Positions 21,701 to 32,219 of a DNA stretch of 64,000 nt are shown here, in pieces. The notes beneath the pieces are model-generated. The model worked only from the letters and a program-made list of their open reading frames with translations. It was not told the DNA's origin and ran no database searches. How positions within the stretch are numbered: the first letter of the stretch is position 1; every line of letters begins with the position of its first letter. A program made the position numbers and the translations under genes. Origin of the DNA: Haematococcus lacustris (Eukaryota; Chlorophyta; Chlorophyceae; Chlamydomonadales; Haematococcaceae); contig JASKMD010000028.1 of the NCBI GenBank assembly GCA_030144725.1, forward strand, positions 450,171 through 514,170, in the 5' to 3' direction.

Positions 21701-24700
21701 GTGAGGGTAGGACAGGCAAGCGTTGCGGACTCCATCCTAAGCTGTCTCAATGTCTATTTCGCATAATGATCCGCCGTATATCGCTCTTTAGTATTCTGTA
21801 CGGGCCGCGGGGTACGCTTTTGTACTTTTGACGAGCCGCGGGGTACGCTTTTACAGTTTTGACGGGCCGCCGGGTACGCTCTTGTATACTTGACCTCATA
21901 CAAACTAGATAACCGCCCCCACCTCGCTCATCACGCAAACCTAATGGACTCGTCAATGTCTTGGCCCTAATGTCTTCCTCATTCTTCAATCTTGCTCTCG
22001 TGAAGTCTGTCATTGCTTGCGACTGATTGGGCAGGATGATGTCCAAGCATTTGAGCGCTTCAACCTAAATCTGGTCATTCCTTTCAAATGGAGTACTGAT
22101 GAGGTGGGAAAGCCTCATTGCTGCTGCTGGCCCTAACCTGACCCAGACCTCACCCTGACCTGCACATGCCCCTACTGCTCCACCTGCCTCTCCCGGCCTC
22201 TGCTCCTGGTGCCAGCACTCTGTTTGCTAGCTTGCTGACAGCACCTAGGCCATGCTGCTGCCTGTTCGCAGGACGCCGCTCTGATGTTGGAGTCCCTGCG
22301 CACTGGCAAGGTGTCAGCACTGATCCTGGATGCGCCGTATGTAGAGACGCAGGTGGCCAAGAACTGCGACCTGTACAAAGTGGTGAGAGCCAAGGGGTCA
22401 GCAGACCCATGTTTGTAAGGCTAGTGAGGGCCCTGAGCAGCGCTGTGTGAGCTGGTGGCATGTGTTCACCCATGAGAGTTCATTTGCCCAGCCCTGCCCT
22501 GCCCAACTCAACCCAGCCTGGCACGACTCCTCATCTCACCAACTCGCATCTCCTCACGCTCTCCTCACCTCTTCTTGAGCACGTGTGGACTTGGCCAGCA
22601 GGGCAAATGGTGTGTGCCATCATGGCCAGACTGAACTCGCCCCTCCCTGACCCCACTTTGCATGTAACAGAGCAACCTACACCTCACATGAGAGTTCATC
22701 ATCAGGGATCAAAGCAGCTTACAGGGTTACTGTTGTCTTGGTGGCAGGCTGCCCAGCTGTGCAACATGAGATAGAGACAGGAAACACCTCACCTCTGCCT
22801 CAGCTTCACCTCACTTCCACCTCACCTTCCACCTCACTTCCTACTTACTTTCACCTCACTTCCACTTCAGCTTCACCTCAGCTTCACCTCGCTCCCCCTC
22901 ACCTGACCTGACTTGGCCCGCAGGGCTCCACTGTGCTGCCCAATGGCCTGGCGTTTGCCTTTGGACCTGACGTGTCTGCGGTGAGCACCTCAGCCTAATG
23001 GCAGCTGCTCATAACATGCCAGGCAATGCCTGCCGGGGCCATCGCTGCACAAGCGGCTCTGCTGTTGTGCTGCAGTCTCAGCTTGCTGCAATGTTTGTTG
23101 CTCTTGACCCGCTCACCAAGGCCTTCCACAGGCCATGCAGCTGGCAGTCGATGAAGATGATACAGCCACTGGCAGGTGCTACCAGAGCACTTACCTGACA
23201 TGCTGTTGCTGTGCTGCCACCAATCCCCACCAATCCCCACCTCCGCATACAAGTCCGCCCAACCTGCTCATAACACAATAGGCAATGCCTGCCTGATACA
23301 TCGCTGCACAAGCTAACCTGACCAGCTGTGGCTGTGCTGCTACCGACCTGGTCTGTCATGTGTGGCTCATGCCCCATAGGACTACATTACCCTGTTCAGC
23401 AATGCTCTGATCGTCATGGAGGAGGAGGGCGTGAAGGAGAACCTCAAGTGAGGGCAGCAGACTAGGGCCAGCCAATCTTGGAAAGGATTGGACTATCTAA
23501 GGCAAAGCAGGGAGGGCGAGGCGGGGCGGGGCGGGGCGGGGCGGGGCAGGGCGGGGCGGGGCGGGGCGGGGCGGGGCGGGGCGGGGCGGGGCGGGGCGGG
23601 GCGGGGCGGGGCGGGGCGGGGCGGGGCGGGGCGGGGCGGGGCGGGGCGGGGCGGGGCGGGGCGGGGCGGGGCGGGGCGGGGCGGGGCGGGGCGGGGCGGG
23701 GCGGGGCGGGGCGGGGCGGGGCGGGGCGGGGCGGGGCGGGGCGGGGCGGGGCGGGGCGGGGCGGGGCGGGGCGGGGCGGGACCCTCCCTCTCACCTCCTC
23801 ATACCAAGCCGGAGGGGCACAATCTGTGCTGCATCCCCTTCCTGCTTCAGGCAGCTGTTTGTGTCCCCCGCCAGCAGCTGCTCCAACAAAGCCGGCAGCA
23901 GCTTGTCCTCATCCACTATAGGCATCGAGAAGGTGGGGCTGCACCTAGGCAAGCCAGCAGTGCAGGCCTTGCAGCTAGGTGGCTGAGTATCTTGGCAAGG
24001 CCGCCATGGGTGTGCCTGCTGTCGGCTGTGATGCTCTCCTAACGCCTGTGCTGCTCACCCACCACCTCCCAACCTGCATTATTCTTGGAGCCACCACCAC
24101 CTCCCAGCCTCACAGCTTGCTCCTTCCTAACCCCCTCCCTCCCTCCGTCAGGGCCACTGGTACTGGTACGGGTAACTCTGAACAAACTCAACTCAGCTGT
24201 ATATTGTCATGATCTTATCAGGCCAGGTGGAGGCTGACATTAGAATCGCACCAAGGTCACACCAAGGTCACACATAAGCCTACATGCGTTGCACGTTGTA
24301 ATCTCATGGGCTCATATTAGCCATTCTACACACATCGTCACACCTGGACTGCTGCTGGCATCATCACAGCTGGAGTGCTGCTTGCAGTGAGGAGTCAGCA
24401 TGACCCCACCATCACGCTCTTACAACTTCCTTCATTACCACCTTACCACAGTGTATCAGGCTCCTCCACAATGTAGGCCCACCCCTAGGAACACCCCTAG
24501 AAACACTCCTGTGTAGGCACACCTACACACCCCTGCCCTGCTTAGGCTCCTCCCCAAACCCTGCCCCACCCTCCCTCCCTTCCCACACCATGACTGCCCC
24601 ACTATGACTACACAGCAGCAGCAGCCTAACCAGACCTCCTCCAGCGCTGCTGGCTCCACTGCCCCTGCCTGGCTGCAGCTGGCTGGGCTGTGGGTGTTCC

Positions 24701-26738
24701 TGGGCGCTGCTGTGGGCGGCGGCTTCACCTGGAACCTGCTGGCAGCGCTGTTTGCCAGGTGAGGGGATGAGATGGCGGTGCACAAGGCTGCTGCAGCCCA
24801 CCCTGACACTGCTGCACATCCACCCCTGCAGCACTGCCACCACTCAGCAAGGGACGGGCACTGTAACACACCCGCCCCTTGCATGTCACTCATCAGGGCA
24901 GGTGCCACTGGCCTGGCCGAGGAAGAGGGAGGGAAGGAGAGGTGAATGTGTCTGGTGTGGCTGACCCGGTGTTGCTGCAGGGTGCAGAGGGACAGGTCAG
25001 GTGATCAGGGTCTGGAGCGCCGCAGGTCCATGAGCGGCAGCATGAGCGGGAATGCGGTGGGTGCTGCTGCTTCTGCCGCCTTGGCTTGCTGACCTTGGTA
25101 TATGCAAGGCAGTAGAGGGAGGGGAAGGAGCAGAAGCTCCAAGGACAGGAGAGTGCCTCTTTCACCAGCAGCAGCTGCAGGAGGGCAGCAAGGGAGTAGG
25201 CAGCAGGCGCAGGAGGGCAGGGTAGGAGCCACGTCTTGCTCCTGTCTAGTTTCCGCTGCTGCTGCTGAGGGTGGATGTTGGCCAGCGTGAGGTATGACAT
25301 GGGGCCAGCGGAGAAGGTATCCTGATGCCAGAGGTTTGTGGCCACCTCCACCTGATGCCATCTGCACCAAGGCCACAGGTGAACAGGAGCGGGTGCGACA
25401 TCAAAAAAGGAGCGCGCATAAGCTGGGTGCAGCAGCGTGAGTTCAGTGCCCTGACCAGCATGACCCCACATGGCCTGGCTCCTTCCTCCTGTGCTGCTGC
25501 AGATACTGCCCAGCTGTGAGAGCACTGGCAGCATGCATGGTGGCATCCGGAGCAAGTCCTTCGCAGCCATGAACCCGGAGATGGCTTGGCTGGGGGTGGC
25601 TGAGGCATCCACGTTGGAGGAGGGCATGGAGGTGAGTCTCCGCTACGCTCTTCCATGTGCCAGGCGCCCATCAGGCAGATCAGGGTGTGGGTGCTGGCAT
25701 TTGACCCAATGCTTGCCCTGGTACCTGACACAGCATCCTGCTGCAAGACAAGCAGTAAGCAGCACTGTGCTCCTGCTGCCACTGGGCACCAGCAGACCAT
25801 TGCTGCTCATTCTCCCTCAGCCCTGGTCATACGTGCAATGTGGTGGCTAGGACTCAGCACAGGTCGGCTGCTGCTGCTGCTGCTGTAGGTCCTGGAAGGG
25901 CATGTCAAGGTCATGGACGCCCGCATGAAGCGCATGTTTGAGGCCATGCAGCAGCAGCTCAGTGCTATCAGCAGCGCCCTGCAAGGCCAGCAGGATGGAA
26001 TGCCTGGGGATGCCAGCCTGCAGTTGACCAGCAAGAAGTAAGAGTCTCTATGCACACCCCTCACCCCTCACCCCTCACCCCTGCCCTTGGTCAGCCTGCC
26101 TGTCCCTGTCGCTTGCCCCTGGCCCCTGCTGCAGGAGCTCTGGCGCCAAGAGTCTGAACATGCGCAGTGTGCAGATCTCCCTCCCTGGCTCTGAAGGTGA
26201 GGCAGGCAAGCCACCTGTGATATAGGCCTCCATGCCTAGGCAGGCGTAACCATGCTGGCTGAGGCAAGGCAGGGTGATGCCCCAACCCCAGCTGCCCTGT
26301 ATGCCAGCAGCCTGCACTGCCTATAGCTGCACCCTCTGCCGCCCCCTGCCACCACCAGCAGCACCGCCTGACATCTAGTGTTCTCCACCCTGACCTGCTG
26401 CCAGCTGTGCCGTAGTTCAAGACGTGACGGGCCACATCAGCGTGCCTCAACTCAGCCCAGCTGCAGCAGCCAGCAAGCTGTCCAGGGCAGCCTCCTCACC
26501 CCCCGCCCCTCCACCCACCCAGCCCGCCCCTCCCAGCCAGCGGCCTGACCCCCGGCAGCCTTCACCGCGGGCCACTGCAGCAGGCGCCGCCCTGGCCCCA
26601 GTCTCTGGTGAGGACCGGGCAATACTGGGCACTGCCACCGCCACCGCCGCTGATGCCCCCCAGACTGCTGCTGTACGGGAAGGGCAGGGCAGCCCACCTG
26701 CCCAGCATGACACGGTGCTGGACTTCCATGACATGTAA
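17959..26738 (+). CDS. Glutamate-receptor-like (GLR) ligand-gated ion channel, copy 1, about 22 exons
   Basis: Plasma-membrane-type ligand-gated cation channel of the ionotropic glutamate receptor family. Exons: to 18112; 18226-18271; 18367-18605; 18804-18906; 19235-19340; 19611-19668; 19800-19889; 20254-20306; 20509-20541; 20800-20847; 21138-21189; 22035-22103; 22272-22382; 22924-22980; 23380-23447; 23851-23932; 24616-24758; 24981-25056; 25503-25631; 25889-26037; 26135-26196; 26416-26738. Phases fit throughout (about 744 residues). S1 ligand domain: LRVVCIGPYE to ASGREIMVFM; TM1 near LLMFATSAFVGICVLL; pore LQWASTAMLLQ; TM3 RIIILGYAFMILILINMYIAVLASQLTV; S2: NINGISDLVNKPVGIF, ALILDAPYVETQVAKNCDL, NGLAFAFGPDVS; TM4 WVFLGAAVGGGFTWNLLAALF; Ser-rich tail with an amphipathic segment (VLEGHVKVMDARMKRMFEAMQQQ). 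No N-terminal LIVBP domain. The 5' end is broken: the ATG at 17959 is one base out of frame with exon 1 (see copy 2). Confidence 0.82.
18719..18752. repeat. (CTG)n in GLR copy 1 intron 3
   Basis: About 11 uninterrupted CTG units upstream of exon 4. The corresponding tract in copy 2 (about 51778-51820) is a few units longer. Confidence 0.8.
21797..21895. repeat. Minisatellite with GGGTACGCTTTTGTA core in GLR intron 11
   Basis: Three imperfect copies of a roughly 31-bp unit (GCCGCGGGGTACGCTTTT...) within the intron before exon 12. Copy 2 has about two units (48350-48410). The same intron contains AT-richer sequence unlike its surroundings, possibly an old insertion shared by both arms. Confidence 0.6.
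23515..23781. repeat. (GGGGC)n pentanucleotide array in GLR copy 1 intron 15
   Basis: About 52 copies of GGGGC on the plus (sense) strand, broken once by GGGGCAGGGC near 23545. It lies between exons 15 and 16. In copy 2 the same intron instead has a short CCTGCCCTCC-type tract (46700-46790), so the array expanded, or was lost, after duplication. All frames are open across it and encode nothing. Confidence 0.92.
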
Positions 26739-28014
26739 GTGCATAGCGGCCACAGCCTGGGCCTCTCCTGCCAAGACCTGGGGGATGGCCACAGCATTGG
26801 TGGGAGCAGGCCACGCCCCAGGCGGTAGCTCCTCCCTTACTACACGCCGGTGAATACCGGAGTAGTCCTCTTCTTCTTCATCTTAGCGGCCACAGCCCGG
26901 GCCTCTCTTGCCAAGAGCTGGGGGATGGCCACCAGTCGTCAAAGGGTTGTCAACGGCTGCCACTGTGAGTGGGCTTTTCAAAGTCTTGTCAGCAGGAGCA
27001 CACCAGCAAATGTGGGCTGTGCTGCAAAGTCAGCAGCAGCACTTGCGCAATCAGGGGTAACAGTAGCAAAGCAGAAAGGGTGTCTGGCCTCGCTCTATCA
27101 GGATGCCCGCTGGGCTGGTGAGAGAGGTGCTACAAAGCAATAGCGGCAGGCTAGTTAAGTTCTTCCTCAAAGCCTCTATGCTGTGAACTCCAAGCTGTGC
27201 CACAGATCTGCGTCCTAGCTCTGCACACCTTTTGCAGTGTGGGCCTTACTGCAGCACTGTGCTCCCCTAGGCGGTCTATCTTGCTCCAGTAGGGTTCCAC
27301 TAAGGGCTGGGAAGGTTGCAGTACCAGCACTGGAGGTACTGCAGCACTGTGCTTCCCTTGCTGTCGGGAGCTGAGGGCATACTTTGCATTGCAAGCACTG
27401 TGGTGCGCAATGTGGGCTACCTAGCAATGCTGTGCTGCACACAAGCTGTGGGTGGGGGGAGGACGGGCCACTTGTTCTGAAGGATGCGGGATGTATGCCA
27501 TGCCAATGAATGCTGGAGTAATTTCCCTCCTTTCTTGCTTAAGAATTGCCTAAGATTTCAAAGTGCTCTTTCTCACTGCCAGTGTGCCTTGCCCATGTGC
27601 CTGTCTCCATGCACTGCCTCATCATCTCGTCCTATTCATTTCAACCCTCACTCCCGCCACTCTGCATAACCACCAGAGAACCACCTGGCAGCAATAACAC
27701 CATGTTGTGTTAGGGCAGGGGCCCATGCAAGTAGTAGTTAGGGCCTGTGGAAATGTGTGTTGGGTATGAGTGCTGATTTACTAGCGCCCTCATTGAATTC
27801 CCATGAGCCTTGAAACCTGCTGTGAGTGTGCAGTAGGGCTGCTGGATGTTGGTGTATGGCTGCTGGATGTTGGTGTCCGCATTAGCTGCTGACAACGATG
27901 TTGAACGATGTAAAACCATGTAACGATGTAAAACCATGTAAAACGATGTAAAATATATCCATGTATAGTTGCCAATTGAAGATAGGTGCCAATGTAAGTA
28001 GACTACAGAGCGCG
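26739..28014. other. 3' flank of GLR copy 1, including an LTR-tail-like insertion
   Basis: After the GLR stop, a 50-bp block (AGCGGCCACAGCC...GATGGCCACAG) occurs at about 26745-26793 and again at 26883-26936. Between them is about 88 bp (GTGGGAGCAGGCCACGCCCC...CCGGAGTAGTCCTCTTCTTC) that closely matches the tail of the direct repeat ending near 61240. The remainder up to 27930 is shared with 42415-43520 and holds no coding block that I can support. Confidence 0.55.
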
Positions 28015-29991
28015 ATGAAGGGCAAGAAGCGCAAGGGCGCGGATAGGCCCAAACAGCCCAATCCCAAGCAGCCTAAGCCAAAGCGCAAGGACAAGCCTGA
28101 CGACCTCGGCTGGGTAGGCCCCGTATCGCCACAAGGGAGGGCGCTGAAGGAGAGACTGAAGGAGGCGGCCAAGTCGAGGCTCCAGATCGTCAAGTGCTAT
28201 CTGAAGGGCTTCATCAGGTGGGTAGCTTCCGCATCCGGGTCCTCCTCCGCCGCATCTGGGTCCTCCTCCGCACCGCATCTGAACTGGGTCCCGGGACACC
28301 TGTACTGGAGCGGCCGAAGCCGAACGCAGCCGCACGCCGAAGCCGAACGGGGCCGCGAAGCCGAAGCCGAACGGAGCCGCACGCCGAAGCCGAACGGGGG
28401 AACGAAGCCGAACGCAGCCGCACGCCGAAGCCGAACGCCGCATCTGAACTGTGTCCCGGGATACCTGTACTGGATAGCAATGCGAATGATATAATAGCGA
28501 ATGATAGCGTGCGTGTGTGTGTTGCTTTGCAGGGGCCGTAATGCAGTCAAAAACAAGATTGTGGCGCACATCAGGCTGAGGATGGGCATTCACCACAAGC
28601 AGCGCAAGCTTGCGTCCCTAGCGGTCCTGGTGCTGCTGGGCAAATGCCTGGTGGGGCCTCCTACCCCTGGCTTCCATCCTGCCCCCCCCCCTCCCTCGGT
28701 GCAGCCTCCTCCAGCCCAGGGTGCAGCCCCCTTGGACCCTCTCCCTGGCAGCCTTGCATCAGGTCCAGCAGCAGGCCCAGCCCAGCCTGCCTGGCAGCCC
28801 AAGCTGCAGGAGCGCAGCAGCAGCAGGCTGGCCAGCAGGCGCCCCCTCCCCCCTGCCCCAGTCCCTCCCCAACCCCTCAACATCCTAGACCCTCTGCTGG
28901 CACAGAGGGTCAAGGACTGGACTTCGGAGTTCGCGGAGTTCTTCTACAGGAGCAAGTTGACCAGGAGCCAGGTGCAGCATGACAGCGGCCTGATCCAGGC
29001 TCGCCACAACACTCAGCGGTGGAATGAGAACATCAAGCTCGAGCTGCAGCACCTGGCAGCAGCCACCCCAGCAGGCACCTCCCTGGTGGCCATCCAGCGG
29101 CATGTGGCTGTCACCCTGGCAACTTGGGATGCAGTGTGGGGGGAGTACCTGCATCCCAAGTGGGCAGAGCAGAAGATGAGGCTGCATGGTGCGCAAGAGA
29201 TGGTCCTGGAGCGCTACTTCAAGAAGGTGGGAGTGCCAAGGGCAGGAGGGAAGGGGCAGGACCACAGGCTGATGACTGCCCCACATGTGACCTGCTAGGT
29301 GCCCATGTACCCAGTTCTGCCAAGGATGTCATCTGCATTGTGTGCCTTGTGTGCCTTGTGTGCCATGTAGCTGGAGGAGGAGGCAGCCAGCGTGTCCCAG
29401 CAGGAGTGGGGCACCCGCAAGCAGCTGGTGGTGTTCTTTGGCAACGCAGGCATTGGCACCCGGGGTGGGTGGGGGGCCCAGGCCGTGCTGGAGGCCTGCC
29501 GCAAGGTGGTGGAGAGGGCCAACAGCGGCAAGCCAACCGACAGGGTGCCAGGCAAGGTGGTGACTGTGGATGAGTTCCGCACCAGCAGGGTCAGCTCAGC
29601 TTTGAACAGCCCCCAGCCCTGTGAGGAGGAGCTGGACCGCAGCAAGCCCACCAGGCTTGAAGGCTGGAAGCCCAAGCCAGGTCAGGTGCAGGACCGCTTG
29701 TTGCGGTCAGCCTGGAGCAAGCGGTTTGAGGCGCCAGTGCGGGGCCTCATGTGGTGCCCTTACCTGGCCCAGGCCACCCCTGGGAAGCTGGGCAAATGGG
29801 TGGACAGGGACTGCAACGCAGCCCTCAACCTCCAGCGGGCAGGGGAGAGCAAGTGGCGCCCACTGGAGCTGTGCAGGTGGCAACACCGAGGAAGGCTTCC
29901 TGCCCAGGGCAAGGAGTACCCAGCACTGGGCTTCAAGAAGCTGCGAGAGCGAGCCCCCAAGGCCCAAGCCCAGCAGCCTGTAGCACAGTAG
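28015..29991 (+). CDS. Fanzor (eukaryotic TnpB-like) protein copy A, 505 aa, internally deleted
   Basis: Eukaryotic relative of TnpB/Cas12, an RNA-guided RuvC-fold DNA endonuclease carried by transposons. Exons 28015-28217, 28533-29226 and 29371-29991 have GT/AG borders and continuous phase (506 codons with stop). The N-terminus is strongly basic (KGKKRKGADRPKQPNPKQ), fitting a nuclear signal; then a Pro-rich linker; then the helical region EYLHPKWAEQKMRLHGAQEM. Exon 3 has VVFFGNAGIGTRGG, RuvC-II TVDEFRTSR, and RuvC-III VDRDCNAALNLQR. Compared with copy B it jumps in frame from the linker (WTSEFA) to FYRSKLTRSQ, losing about 300 residues that include the RuvC-I GLDPG block. It should therefore not cut DNA. 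Whether it still binds RNA or DNA is unknown. An earlier in-frame ATG at 27961 would add 18 residues. Confidence 0.8.
28290..28475. repeat. Minisatellite in Fanzor A intron 1
   Basis: Repeated GCCGAAGCCGAACG units flanked by two copies of a block reading CCGGGA(C/T)ACCTGTACTGG (about 28290 and 28456). Copy B's upstream flank retains only the flanking blocks, with the array deleted. Confidence 0.75.
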
Positions 29992-30180
29992 CATATGTGC
30001 ACCGCATATGTGTGCCTACATCAGAGCATGTGTTTCATGCCATCATAGATTGCCCAGCCTTCGCAAGTGGGTTGGGGTAGTGAATCACGTAGTGGTACCG
30101 GATGCTTGCTGCATGCAAACAAACCGGATTACAGATAACACAGCCCCTGCCCTGTAGTAATTGTAGGGGAACAACTGTGC
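29992..30180 (+). ncRNA. Conserved Fanzor A 3' flank, candidate guide-RNA/right-end region
   Basis: 189 bp after the stop are almost identical to the region following copy B (38437-38623, inverted), and identity stops abruptly at the outer edge. It contains a perfect 5-bp stem/5-nt loop (GCATG-TGTTT-CATGC, 30026-30040) that is repeated downstream of other Fanzor lineages here. In known TnpB/Fanzor elements the guide RNA is often encoded at or beyond the 3' end of the ORF. RNA status is inference. Confidence 0.3.
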
Positions 30181-30500
30181 TGTGAGTGTGCAGTGCCGCA
30201 AAATGATCTGTGTCAACGCTGATCGACATGTCATCAACCAAGAACGCATCAGACTACCCAGCTGCTGTGCAGTCACCAAGTCCGAAGGGAGCGTGTGCAA
30301 GACCACACCACGGCCAATGGTGATGTTGATGTCCAGTTTGATGTTTTCGTCTTGTGTGGGTGTGTTCAGGACTGTGGTAAAGAATGTACAATGTGCCTAT
30401 GTAAACAAGGACGTTCACATCCTCTTCCCCTTTGCAGCCGTCAGCACCAAGCAACACGGCAGTGGGAAATTGTAATCGCCAGCTATAGCAGCCTCACACA
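30181..30500. other. Segment shared with 41940-42215; broken minus-strand frame
   Basis: About 270 bp matching the right arm inverted. In the right-arm copy, one frame stays open (see 41964-42281, GADGCKGEEDVNVLVYIGTL...). Here the same frame, minus strand from 30457, is shifted midway, so any protein is broken. It lies just upstream of a Fanzor fragment in both places. No family recognised. Confidence 0.45.
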
Positions 30501-30533
30501 GGAGGCCTGACCAGCAACTCGTCCCGTACTAGC

Positions 30534-30780
30534 TTGTCCCAAAGCCAAACCAGCACCACAGCCAGGCAGGTGGCTGGACAGGGACTGCGATGCAGCACTG
30601 AACATGCAGCGCATTGGGGAGAGCAGGTGGCGCCCGCTGGAGCTGTGCTACTGGCCAGAGCAGGGAGGTCTGCCAGCCAAGGGCAAGGAGTACCCTGGCC
30701 TGGGCTACAAGCATCTGCAAGACAAGCCACCCAAGGCCCAGGAGCAGCAGCAGCAGCAGCAGCCTGCTGTGGCACAGTAG
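30534..30780 (+). pseudogene. Fanzor C-terminal fragment (third lineage)
   Basis: The frame KAKPAPQPGRWLDRDCDAAL... carries RuvC-III with the catalytic DRD, then LELCYWPEQ, KEYPGLGYKHLQD and a Gln-rich end with TAG at 30778-30780. The N-terminal two-thirds are missing. Nearly identical to the inverted fragment at 41640-41890. Downstream, 30814-30828 is a GCATG-TTTTT-CGTGC hairpin equivalent to that of copy A. Confidence 0.8.
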
Positions 30781-31009
30781 TGTGAACCCCATTTGAATCA
30801 GCCTACAACCAGCGCATGTTTTTCGTGCCAACTCTACACAATAGCCCTCGCGGTCAGGCAATAGTGTAGGTGGTAGGCACTCATGCACCATGTCCATGTG
30901 CATTGGGTATGCTCCACACAGCCCATTAACACTATCTGAGTCGGGCTACTAGTGATCCCTAGTATTCCCGCTAGTGGCTGCTAGTGGCCACTACGGCTCA
31001 AATGGAGGC

Positions 31010-31484
31010 CCTAGTAAGGGACAAGGGGGCTAATGGTAGGCTAGTGAATTCCTGCCCCCACGTCAGAGTAGACATGGCTTCATGCCATGACCCAGTCCAC
31101 CCCAAGATGTCATGCGCATTGTGTGTCCGGTGTGCCATGCATCTGGGTTTTGGTGTCTCAGCTGGCAGTGGAGGTGGTGGTGGTGTTCGTTGGCAACGTC
31201 GGCCTTGGCACACGGGGTGGGTAGGGTGCCAAGGCTGTGCTGCAGGCCTGCCGTAAGGTGCCAAACAAGCACCACAGCCAGGCAGGTGGGTGGGCAGGGA
31301 CTGCAATGCAGCGCTGAACATGCAGCGCATTGGGGAGAGCAGGTGGCGCTCGCTGGAGCTGTGCTGGTGGCCAAACCTGCCTGAGCTGCCAGCCATGGGC
31401 AAGGTGTACCCAGGCCTGGGCTACAAGCGGCTGCGAAACCGGCCACGCAAGGCTCAACATCAGCAGCAGCCTAAGGCACAGTAA
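31010..31484 (+). pseudogene. Fanzor C-terminal fragment (fourth copy), frameshifted
   Basis: Blocks in order: GANGRLVNSCPHVRVD; a shifted VVFVGNVGLGTRGG equivalent; then VGRDCNAALNMQRIGESRW, LELCWWPN and KVYPGLGYKRLRN, ending TAA at 31482-31484. The blocks are in different frames and RuvC-III reads GRD. Closest to the fragment at 6785-7260. The 3' flank has a perfect GCATG-TTTGT-CATGC hairpin (31530-31544). Confidence 0.8.
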
Positions 31485-32219
31485 TGTGCCCCCTCTTGAG
31501 CTGAGCAGCACTTCCACCTGGCAATATGCGCATGTTTGTCATGCCAGATCTAGGCTATAGCCCTGTCACAGGTGTTGAGCAATTGTGTAGGTGGAAGGCG
31601 CTTATACCATGCGCACGGAAACATGACTCCACACAGACAAAACACCATCCTTAATGAGGGGGCCTTATTATGCCATTGCGTCGGTACTTGTTGCCGGTTG
31701 GATTGGTGAAGAAGATGCTGCTCTGTAACTAAACCACTAGGTCATCAGCTATAGGCATGCTCATTAATCATATCCAATGTCAATGAATGCATTAAAGTAG
31801 ACGGGGAGCCCTAATGAAGGATGGTAAATCCAACACAATTCTCAGGCCTCGTGGCCGTGGTTTCAATCAGATTTAGCTGGCTATTGACTGACGCTGCAAG
31901 ATAGATATCCTCAATTTAGGGAGTACGGTTTCTTCGCCCTGTGTAAAATGAAATGTTCATTTGATAAACACGTGCATGCTGCCACGAGTTTGGCTTAGTG
32001 CCCACAGCGTACAACAGAGAAGCGAGGCGAGACTACTGTTTCAATCTGAGCGGCCTTCGACGGCCGCAAGCTAGTGATGCAAATGGGGACTGGAGACGAG
32101 TTTGGCCACCTCAAATGAGCCGGCCCAAGCCGTATGATGATAGGCAGCGCTCAGCAATGCATCGCAGCGTGGCATCAGAGCGCAGATAAAAGAGTACATA
32201 CACCACACACAGCCAGTTA
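31485..32219. other. Fanzor 3' flank and gene-free spacer
   Basis: The first about 130 bp align with the flank of the fragment ending at 30780 (GTGTAGGTGG(A/T)AGGC block). From about 31620 on I see no coding block, only AT-richer sequence with scattered ATTAA and TTTAGG motifs, presumably upstream sequence of the central gene. Confidence 0.4.

Larger units (their letters stand above)
17955..27930 (+). repeat. Left arm of the large inverted segmental duplication
   Basis: This stretch is collinear, in inverted orientation, with 42415-52590. It covers the whole GLR gene plus about 1.2 kb of 3' flank. Exons are nearly identical; introns carry indels and differently sized microsatellites. Homology starts near the GLR 5' end and the collinear part ends near 27930, where the two arms join different Fanzor pieces. 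Confidence 0.9.

Noticed and set aside
21747..22046. Minus-strand frame MDIILPNQSQAMTDFT and its counterpart at 48106-48408
   Set aside because: It is the antisense of GLR exon 12 (22035-22103 and its copy) plus intron; the sense exon has conserved splice sites and phase.
23462..24042. Three overlapping frames of Gly/Arg/Ala or Pro/Arg/Ala repeats
   Set aside because: Produced by the (GGGGC)n array inside GLR copy 1 intron 15; no coding signal outside the repeat.
28501..30080. Fanzor-like genes as bacterial IS605/IS607 contamination
   Set aside because: The coding regions contain spliceosomal introns with GT/AG borders and sit among algal exons.
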